41,742 nucleotides of DNA, taken from Eubacteriaceae bacterium UBA1433. GTDB taxonomy: Bacteria; Bacillota; Clostridia; Eubacteriales; UBA1433. Shown here piece by piece: positions 35,432 to 41,742 of the stretch. The notes under the pieces were generated by a model. That model was not told the origin of the DNA. It made no database searches and saw only the letters and a list, made by a program, of their open reading frames with translations. The position numbers were made by a program, and so were the translations under genes. The stretch covers positions 234,561 through 276,302 of the forward strand of contig DCTT01000026.1 of NCBI GenBank assembly GCA_002329295.1. Reading direction: 5' to 3'. Position 1 is the first letter of the stretch; the number at the start of each line of letters is the position of its first letter.

Positions 35432-36758
35432 TTTTTTCGCAAACCTCTCCTGTCAAATCATATACATCCGCTCCGGTAATCAGACAGGTATAATACTCTC
35501 CTATCGACAGTTCCTTGTCTGAAACAATCATTACACCACCGTCTACTTCCGGCGCATCTCGATAGCTTCTTGCCCAATACACCTCTTTTTCTACTTTTTC
35601 TGTAACAACAACTTGCATTTTTGTTCCGATCAGCGCACGATTTTTGTCTAAAGATATTTTCTGCTGTTTTTCCATCAGTGCCTCATATCTTTTTTGCTTG
35701 ATTGACGATGAAACTTGTTTTGGCATTTGAGCCGCTATCGTTCCTTCTTCTCTGGAATAAGGAAAAACCCCCACTTTATCAAAAGGATACTTTTCAATAA
35801 ATTCCTCTATCTCTCGATATTCTTCTTCCTGCTCTGTCGGAAACCCTACAATGAAAGTCGTGCGCAAAACAACTCCGTCTATTTTCGTTCTCAATTTTGT
35901 GTACAGATTTTGAATCTGCCGCTTGGTGGTATGTCTGCCCATCTCCTTTAGAATTCTGTCGTTGACATGCTGCAAAGGCATATCAATATATTTTTGTACT
36001 TTATCAAACATTTGGATGCTATGAATCATTTCATCGTTTAAGCCCTCGGGATAAGCATACATCAGACGAATCCATGTCAATTTTTCAATGCCGTTAAGCG
36101 CCTCGAGCAACTTCGGCAATGCCTTTTCTCCATAGATATCCGCGCCGTATAACGTTACATCTTGCGCCACCAAAACCAATTCGCTGTATCCTTCCCGGGC
36201 AAGTACCGTTGCTTCCGCTACAATATCTTCCAGCTTTCTGCTGCGATAATCGCCTCTTAGCTGAGGGATAATGCAGTATGTGCAATGCCTGGAACATCCT
36301 TCGCTGATTTTCAGATATGCCGTGGGTTTTTTTGTCAAAATTGTTCGGCCATGCGACTCTATCGGAGCGTTAACATCTTCTGTCAAGCAAATTTGCCTTC
36401 CTGCATTGGCTTCCCTGAGCACTTGCAACACTTGCATGTATTGCCCCGTACCCACCAAACCATCCACCTCACCAATCGCTTCTGCCAATTCCTGGCCATA
36501 TCGCTGAGCAAGGCATCCGGCAACAATAATTTTCAGGTTCGGATTTTCTTTTTTTTGCTCTGCCGCGAGCAAAATTTCTGCCACGGCTTCTTCTTTTGCC
36601 GCTTGAATAAAGGCACAGGTATTGATAATCACACAACCTGCTTCCTCGATTTTATGACACAGTACATATCCTTCTTCTTGCAAAACAGCAAGCATGCTTT
36701 CGGTATCTGTCAGGTTTTTTGCACACCCCAATGAGATAAGGTATAGTTTTTTATTCAT
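35415..36758 (-). CDS. rimO: Ribosomal protein S12 methylthiotransferase RimO
   Basis: A 447-residue radical-SAM enzyme that adds a methylthio group to an Asp of ribosomal protein S12. The N-terminal UPF0004 domain has SLGCAKNLTDTESML with its first iron-sulfur Cys, plus Cys in INTCAF and VAGCLA. The radical-SAM triad is SEGCSRHCTYCIIP (about 147-154). A C-terminal TRAM domain follows (MQVVVTEKVEKEVYWARS). I chose ATG at 36758 (MNKKLYLISLG) over an upstream alternative because GGAAGG precedes it. It overlaps the end of ftsK by eight bases. Confidence 0.95.
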   Translation of the reverse strand: MNKKLYLISLGCAKNLTDTESMLAVLQEEGYVLCHKIEEAGCVIINTCAFIQAAKEEAVAEILLAAEQKKENPNLKIIVAGCLAQRYGQELAEAIGEVDGLVGTGQYMQVLQVLREANAGRQICLTEDVNAPIESHGRTILTKKPTAYLKISEGCSRHCTYCIIPQLRGDYRSRKLEDIVAEATVLAREGYSELVLVAQDVTLYGADIYGEKALPKLLEALNGIEKLTWIRLMYAYPEGLNDEMIHSIQMFDKVQKYIDMPLQHVNDRILKEMGRHTTKRQIQNLYTKLRTKIDGVVLRTTFIVGFPTEQEEEYREIEEFIEKYPFDKVGVFPYSREEGTIAAQMPKQVSSSIKQKRYEALMEKQQKISLDKNRALIGTKMQVVVTEKVEKEVYWARSYRDAPEVDGGVMIVSDKELSIGEYYTCLITGADVYDLTGEVCEKNEYSQ

Positions 36759-39090
36759 CGTCACCTTCCGGTGCACCCGCCTGATTTTCATCCGTTTTTG
36801 CGTAATATTCTTCCTGCGTCATCAATACATTGCGCGGTCTGCTGCCGTCTGCCGGAGATACAATTCCTCTTTCTTCCATCTCATCTATCATTCTGCCGGC
36901 GCGAGCATACCCAATACGCAGCTTTCGCTGAATCATCGAAGTGGATATTTGCCCTCGCTCCATGGCTAAATTTACCGCCTCATCAAACAAATCATCTTCA
37001 AAGTCCGAAACATTCGCCTTAGGCGTCGTTATTTTTTCAATAATTTCTTCATTATATGCCTGCCCGCTGTGTTTTTTAATATACTCTACCACCCGTTCCA
37101 CTTCTCGTTGGCTGATAAATGCACACTGCGCCCGCTGCGGTTGGTTTGTTCCTGCCGGATAATAGAGCATATCTCCGTTTCCCATTAATTTTTCGGCACC
37201 GCTCATATCCAAAATCGTTCTGGAATCCACCTGGGAAGCCACCATAAATGAAATACGCGACGGTATATTTGCTTTAATCAACCCTGTAATTACATCCACC
37301 GATGGTCGCTGTGTTGCCAAGACAAGATGAATCCCTGCCGCCCGTGCCAACTGCGCCAAACGGCAAATAGCGCTTTCCACCTGTTGCGGCGCTACCATCA
37401 TCAAGTCTGCCAACTCATCAATAATAATCACAATCAGCGGCATTTTTTCCGTTTTGTCCGTTTCGGCTTTGTCATTATATCCGGCAATATCTCTGACCTT
37501 GTTGTCTGCAAATTTTTGATACCTGTCCATCATCTCATTCACAGCCCAATTCAAAGCGCTTGCCGCTTGTTTGGGATCGGTCACCACGGGAACCAACAGA
37601 TGCGGAATCCCGTTATACATATTCAATTCCACCATTTTCGGATCAACCAAAATCAACCGCACATTTTTCGGAGAACTTCGATAGATGATTGAAGCCAAAA
37701 TCGCATTAATACAGACGCTTTTACCCGATCCTGTGGCACCGGCTATCAAAATATGAGGCATTTTTCGCAAATCGCACATCAAGTTTTGACCGGAAAGATC
37801 CTTGCCCAACCCAATCGCAATGGGAGACTTATGTTCTTTGAATTCTTTAGACGACAATACCTGATGAATGTGCACCGTGGCAATATTTTTGTTTGGCACC
37901 TCAATGCCTACAGCGCTTTTGCCCGGAATAGGCGCTTCAATGCGAACACGAGGCGCCGCCAAGGCAAGGGCAATGTCATCTGACAAATTGACGATTTTGT
38001 TCACCCGCGTTCCCGCTTCCAACTCCAACTCGTAGCGTGTCACCGTAGGCCCTACCGAAATACCCACCAAGTTTACAACAATCCCAAAACTCTGGAGCGT
38101 ATCTTGCAACTTTTCGGCATTGAGCAACGTTTCCTGCCGAGTAACATCGCCCTTCGTTTTAATGTCATCCAACAGCGACAACGGCGGGAATACATATTCA
38201 TCGCTTGCCGCTCGTATGCGCATAGGTTCCTGCGCGTCTTTCTTTTTAGTCTTGTCTTTATCGTCCTTGTTCATTTCTATGTTAATCAGCTCGGCATCTC
38301 GTTGCTTGGAAGCATTTTTCGCCTTGAGCGCCGCATGCATAAATTCGTCTCGTACCACTTCATCGCGCGTTTCCTCTTCGTCTGATTCCTCTTCCATCTG
38401 CGATATCCATTTTTCGATTTTTGCAAAAGGTCTCGCATCGCGCGGGGCTTCTTTTTGTTTTGTCTCGTTTTTAACAACAGCATCTCTATCCGCTTTGCTT
38501 TTATCTCTTGTGACTATTTTTTCACGGGTATCGTACATGATTTGCCCAAGGCTCTTGCGAAACAAAATCAATAACAAAACAAGCGAAACAAATCCGATAA
38601 AAATATAGGTTCCTGTATCCGACAACAATTGCACCAACGCTTTGGACAGCGCCATGCCAAAGATGCCGCCCGCATTGCCTGGCTGTGTTCCTATCGCTAT
38701 GTTCAACATGTTTTTGAAAAAAGGATCCGCTATTTCCGCTATCGTTTTTACATGCAGTATTGCACAAAAATTAATCAGAAAGAAAAACAGCAGAAAGATT
38801 TTTTTGTTCATACGTAAAGGCCGATAACGTACAATAATATAAATACCGCAAACAATTAACACCGCCATCATGCCATAGACGCCAATATTGCCACATAAAA
38901 TCTGCCCCAGTTTATTATAAAAATTTCCGACAATGCCCGCATTTTCAGCAAACAGCGTATAGATACCGATAACACCCAAAAAAAGCAATACGATTCCTAC
39001 GACTTCATTAATCAATCGCTCCTTCTGAAGTCGTTTTTTGATAGTTTCTTGTCTTTTGATCTGTCTGGTTGAAGCCAACAGTCTTGCCAC
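36751..39090 (-). CDS. ftsK: DNA translocase FtsK/SpoIIIE
   Basis: A 779-residue septal or spore DNA pump. About four membrane helices lie in residues 30-180, followed by a charged linker (about 200-310). The motor domain has Walker A GATGSGKSVCINAIL (about 452) and Walker B LIVIIIDELADLMM (about 563). The C-terminal winged-helix gamma domain (about 710-779; RGQISTSMIQRKLRIGYARA) reads the orienting DNA repeats. The size matches SpoIIIE. The start is GTG at 39090, or TTG at 39078, which has a better-spaced AAAGGTGG. It lies 15 bases past uppP and is coupled to rimO. Confidence 0.96.
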   Translation of the reverse strand: MARLLASTRQIKRQETIKKRLQKERLINEVVGIVLLFLGVIGIYTLFAENAGIVGNFYNKLGQILCGNIGVYGMMAVLIVCGIYIIVRYRPLRMNKKIFLLFFFLINFCAILHVKTIAEIADPFFKNMLNIAIGTQPGNAGGIFGMALSKALVQLLSDTGTYIFIGFVSLVLLLILFRKSLGQIMYDTREKIVTRDKSKADRDAVVKNETKQKEAPRDARPFAKIEKWISQMEEESDEEETRDEVVRDEFMHAALKAKNASKQRDAELINIEMNKDDKDKTKKKDAQEPMRIRAASDEYVFPPLSLLDDIKTKGDVTRQETLLNAEKLQDTLQSFGIVVNLVGISVGPTVTRYELELEAGTRVNKIVNLSDDIALALAAPRVRIEAPIPGKSAVGIEVPNKNIATVHIHQVLSSKEFKEHKSPIAIGLGKDLSGQNLMCDLRKMPHILIAGATGSGKSVCINAILASIIYRSSPKNVRLILVDPKMVELNMYNGIPHLLVPVVTDPKQAASALNWAVNEMMDRYQKFADNKVRDIAGYNDKAETDKTEKMPLIVIIIDELADLMMVAPQQVESAICRLAQLARAAGIHLVLATQRPSVDVITGLIKANIPSRISFMVASQVDSRTILDMSGAEKLMGNGDMLYYPAGTNQPQRAQCAFISQREVERVVEYIKKHSGQAYNEEIIEKITTPKANVSDFEDDLFDEAVNLAMERGQISTSMIQRKLRIGYARAGRMIDEMEERGIVSPADGSRPRNVLMTQEEYYAKTDENQAGAPEGDDE

Positions 39091-39105
39091 CTTTGCAGTT
39101 TCATT

Positions 39106-39942
39106 TTATTTAAAAAATATTTCTTTCACCAAAACAGCTATACCTACCGCCCAACAATAGTAAGAAAAATATTTCAGTCGATCTTTCTTCACAACCAGCA
39201 CCAACAGTCGAATTGCCAAATACCCCACAATAACCGCCGTAAAAAAACCTATTGCCATGGCTCCTGCCGAAACAGCGCCGCCGCTCAGCCCTACAATATC
39301 TTTCAACTTTAACAAAGTTGCACCCAAAACTGCCGGCAAAGAGAGCAGAAAGCTGAATTCCACGGCATCTTCTTTTTTCATGCCGCGAAAGAGGCCGCCT
39401 ACCATCGTAGTTCCTGAACGTGAAAGGCCGGGGATCAGTGCAAGAGCCTGAAACACTCCGACAATCAGCGCATTTTTAAACCCGAGTCTGTCAATAGGTT
39501 TGATGTTGTTTTTGCCTATTTTTTCTCCTATGATCAACAGTACGCCCGTTGCCAGCAGCATACAGGCTATGACAATAACGCTGCTGAAAATTTTTTCGAT
39601 AGCGTCTCCAAACAAAATCCCTGCAATCCCTGCAGGAATTGATGCAATAAACAACAATACCACATACATTCTGTACTTGTCTTTTCGTATCATTAAACTT
39701 TTTTCTTTGAATAAATCCACGACCATGTCTACCAATGCCTTGATGATGGCAAGTACACTTTTGCGATAAGCCAAAAATACCGCAATCAATGAACCCGCAT
39801 GAAGCATCACCGTAAAGGCCAGTGCCCCTTCTTCCAATCCCATATAGGTTTGCAAAATCGCCAAATGACCGGAGCTGGATACCGGTAAAAATTCGGTTAA
39901 TCCTTGTACCAATCCCAATAGAAACGCTTCGAAAATTGTCAT
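39106..39942 (-). CDS. uppP: Undecaprenyl-diphosphatase UppP (BacA)
   Basis: A 278-residue membrane enzyme that removes phosphate from undecaprenyl diphosphate, so the lipid can be reused to carry cell-wall precursors. It often lends bacitracin resistance. Family motifs are present: GLTEFLPVSSSGHL (about 17-30) and PGLSRSGTTMVGGLFRG (about 170-185), with eight or so membrane helices. Length is typical. GGGG precedes the ATG. It is first in the run leading to ftsK and recA, behind a well-formed promoter. Confidence 0.96.
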   Translation of the reverse strand: MTIFEAFLLGLVQGLTEFLPVSSSGHLAILQTYMGLEEGALAFTVMLHAGSLIAVFLAYRKSVLAIIKALVDMVVDLFKEKSLMIRKDKYRMYVVLLFIASIPAGIAGILFGDAIEKIFSSVIVIACMLLATGVLLIIGEKIGKNNIKPIDRLGFKNALIVGVFQALALIPGLSRSGTTMVGGLFRGMKKEDAVEFSFLLSLPAVLGATLLKLKDIVGLSGGAVSAGAMAIGFFTAVIVGYLAIRLLVLVVKKDRLKYFSYYCWAVGIAVLVKEIFFK

Positions 39943-40036
39943 AAAAACCCCTTTTTTAACTACCGTTGATTCAAGCTGAATCTTTCGCTGTTTTTTCTCA
40001 TTGAAATGATGATTTTTTATTTTTATCCGATTGCTT

Positions 40037-40065
40037 ATTGTAACATAAGCCCGTTAAAATTACAA
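40037..40065 (-). promoter_or_regulatory. Promoter of the uppP-ftsK-rimO-pgsA-cinA-recA operon
   Basis: On the minus strand, TTGTAA (40060-40065) and TACAAT (40037-40042) are exactly 17 bases apart, about 95 bases before the uppP start. It lies after the aspartokinase terminator, the right place for a new unit. The genes after it have gaps of at most 33 bases or overlap, up to the HAD phosphatase gene. Confidence 0.65.
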
Positions 40066-40111
40066 ACCTTTCACCGATGGCAATCAGATGTTTTTTGTAA
40101 AAATTTACCAA

Positions 40112-40146
40112 TAAAAAAAGACCGCCCTTTCCATATCAGGGCAGCC
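40112..40146 (-). terminator. Terminator of the aspartokinase gene
   Basis: On the minus strand, CTGCCCT pairs with AGGGCGG (one G-T) around an 8- to 9-base loop, followed by TC and seven T residues. It begins about 15 bases past the aspartokinase stop. Confidence 0.8.
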
Positions 40147-40158
40147 CATTTCCAGCGT

Positions 40159-41343
40159 TTAAAATATTCTTTCGTGTAAAATTTTTACAGCCTTTTTTTC
40201 GTCATCCGAATGAATCAACAACCCCACCGTGGTATAGGAGTCGGTAGAGCGCAGCACTTTTACATCGGCGCTGTTCAATGCACTCATGATCTTTGCGATA
40301 ATTCCCGGCATATTGGCAATACGAGAGCCCACAATGGTTATTTTGCTGCACCCTTCTGTCATTTCATACTGCAAACCGATTTTTTCCAGCACCTCTTCCG
40401 TTCGCTTTCGTTCGCTTTCTTCCACCACAAAGATACTTTCTTCGATAAAAATGCTGATCATATCAATGCTGATATGGTTTTGCGCCAACTCTTCGAATAC
40501 ACGTTCATATCCCGGACCGCTTTTGACCAAAAATTGTACCAGTTTGTCCTTTGACGTAATGGCCGTAAATACCTTGTCGCTGTCCCATGACTTCGTCACT
40601 TTTGATATCAAGGTACCTTTGCCGTGTCCTTCTCTGTCTACATTTAAAATCGTTACCGGTACATTCCCCTTTTGCGCATATTCCACCGCACGGGGATGCA
40701 GTACTTTGGCACCGAATTCCGCCAATTGAAATATTTCATCATAATCTACATTGTCAATGACATAGGCGTTGTCCACCAATTTTGGATCCGCCGTCATCAC
40801 GCCGTCCACATCCGTATAAATTTCAACGCCCACGGCGTTCAAAAAAACCCCCAACGCCGTTGCCGTGATATCACTTCCGCCTCTGCCCAACGTCGTGATT
40901 TCGTTTTTTTCTCCCATTCCCTGAAATCCCGCAATAACGGGAATAATGCCCTTTTCCAGCAATTCCATAATAACCGTCGTGTCAATGTCCACAATATCGC
41001 TGTTGCCGAAAATGCCGTTTGTTCTAATTCCCGCCTGCCACCCCGTAAGGGGCACTGCAAAATAATCCTGCAAATTGATTTCCTCTGCCACTATCACACA
41101 AGAAATCACTTCTCCGCAAGAAATCAAAAGGTCTTTGTTGCGTTGAGTACTTTTTGTGGGTTCAGGCAACAACTGAAGCAGTGAGTCCGTCGCATAAGGT
41201 TCCCCCCGCCTACCCATGGCTGAAACCACGATGACGGGGCTAAGTCCTCTTTTTTTTGCATCAATGGCATTTTTTACAATTTTATCCCTCAGTTCACGCT
41301 TATTGACGCTGGTTCCGCCATATTTTTGGACTACAATTTCCAT
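40159..41343 (-). CDS. lysC: Aspartokinase
   Basis: A 394-residue enzyme for the first step of the aspartate family pathway (Lys, Thr, Met and diaminopimelate), phosphorylating aspartate. The kinase domain has VQKYGGTSV at the N-terminus and TLGRGGSDITATALG (about 150-165), with DVDGVMTADP near 195. Two ACT domains follow in the last 130 residues and give feedback control by amino acids (residues about 265-330 and 335-394). The length and single-enzyme layout match LysC-type proteins. Only 33 bases separate it from dut, leaving no room for a lysine riboswitch. GGAAG precedes the ATG. Which amino acid inhibits it is not visible. Confidence 0.95.
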   Translation of the reverse strand: MEIVVQKYGGTSVNKRELRDKIVKNAIDAKKRGLSPVIVVSAMGRRGEPYATDSLLQLLPEPTKSTQRNKDLLISCGEVISCVIVAEEINLQDYFAVPLTGWQAGIRTNGIFGNSDIVDIDTTVIMELLEKGIIPVIAGFQGMGEKNEITTLGRGGSDITATALGVFLNAVGVEIYTDVDGVMTADPKLVDNAYVIDNVDYDEIFQLAEFGAKVLHPRAVEYAQKGNVPVTILNVDREGHGKGTLISKVTKSWDSDKVFTAITSKDKLVQFLVKSGPGYERVFEELAQNHISIDMISIFIEESIFVVEESERKRTEEVLEKIGLQYEMTEGCSKITIVGSRIANMPGIIAKIMSALNSADVKVLRSTDSYTTVGLLIHSDDEKKAVKILHERIF

Positions 41344-41376
41344 GGAAAAACACTTCCTTTTACTTTGTTTCTTACA

Positions 41377-41742
41377 CTACTTTCCCGAAGAGCCAAAACC
41401 GCCTTGATTGCGCAGGGTGATCTCCAAACTGTCCGTCAATTCAAATTGTGCCTCCACCAGTTTGCTGAACACCATCTGTGCAATACGCTCTCCTTTGCGA
41501 ATCGTGTAAGGCTCCGCCTTGCATGTGGTCATAATCACTTTGATTTCGCCTCTATAATCACTGTCGATGGTGCCAATACCGTTCACCAACATCACACCAT
41601 GACGCAGCGCCAGACCGCTTCGGCCACGTATTTGCGCCTCATATCCTTCGGGAAGCTGAATAAAAATTCCCGTAGGCACCAAACTTACCGCACCGCTGCG
41701 CAATACGCAATCCTCTGCCGCATAAAGGTCTACGCCCGCCGC
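41377..41742 (-). CDS. dut: dUTP diphosphatase, 5' end outside the window
   Basis: The readable 121 codons are the major part of a trimeric dUTPase, which splits dUTP to dUMP and keeps uracil out of DNA. The window cuts it inside motif 1: AAGVDLYAAED runs from the right edge. Later motifs follow in order: GRSGLA (motif 2), NGIGTIDSDYRGEIKV (motif 3), RIAQMVF (motif 4) and the C-terminal GGFGSSGK (motif 5), which closes over the active site of the neighbouring subunit. The TTG at 41703 is inside the protein and is not the start. It is upstream of aspartokinase by 33 bases, probably in one transcript. Confidence 0.95.
   Translation of the reverse strand, partial: AAGVDLYAAEDCVLRSGAVSLVPTGIFIQLPEGYEAQIRGRSGLALRHGVMLVNGIGTIDSDYRGEIKVIMTTCKAEPYTIRKGERIAQMVFSKLVEAQFELTDSLEITLRNQGGFGSSGK

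Noticed and set aside
41344..41376. Lysine riboswitch before aspartokinase
   Set aside because: Only 33 bases separate dut and aspartokinase, far too little for the element.

Overview
The window looks like a chromosomal segment of a Gram-positive anaerobe of the Bacillota, most likely class Clostridia. The evidence is the gene order uppP-ftsK-rimO-pgsA-cinA-recA, a cdaA-cdaR pair, single-membrane lipoproteins, low-to-moderate G+C, frequent TTG/GTG starts, AGGAGG-type ribosome binding sites and a surface-protein style typical of gut and oral Clostridia. I cannot name a genus from the sequence alone.

The left half (1 to about 19.5 kb) is accessory. It opens with the 3' half of a tRNA-Ser. A single 8.3-kb minus-strand gene follows, encoding a 2761-residue surface protein: signal peptide, L-type lectin-like domain, a long series of MucBP-like repeats, Ig-like and Rib-like modules, and a three-helix C-terminal membrane anchor instead of LPXTG. 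Next come a decayed tRNA-Ser copy, several gene relics, a second surface protein (572 aa) with a leader of about 300 nt, a membrane diguanylate cyclase, and three small lipoproteins: one of unknown function, one with GerMN and Gmad2 domains, and one like chagasin (I42 protease inhibitors). The gaps hold frameshifted remains, including the hallmark end of an RHS/YD-repeat protein, and many strong hairpin terminators.

The middle (19.5 to 24 kb) is a self-contained export unit: an MMPL/RND-type permease and a secreted coiled-coil partner, transcribed divergently from a TetR-family regulator.

The right half (24.3 to 41.7 kb) is dense housekeeping sequence, all on the minus strand. It has cdaA-cdaR (cyclic di-AMP synthesis and its regulator), uvrA, an Sfp-type phosphopantetheinyl transferase, a DUF5317 membrane protein with a long acidic tail, and a HAD phosphatase. 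A tightly packed operon follows in transcription order uppP, ftsK/spoIIIE, rimO, pgsA, cinA, recA, probably from a well-formed promoter at 40037-40065. Aspartokinase and a 5'-truncated dut close the window.

The most interesting parts are the giant lectin/MucBP protein with its non-sortase anchor, the ungapped decayed tRNA-Ser copy behind it, and the long leader of the second surface protein. I saw no CRISPR array, complete mobile element, integrase or transposase.
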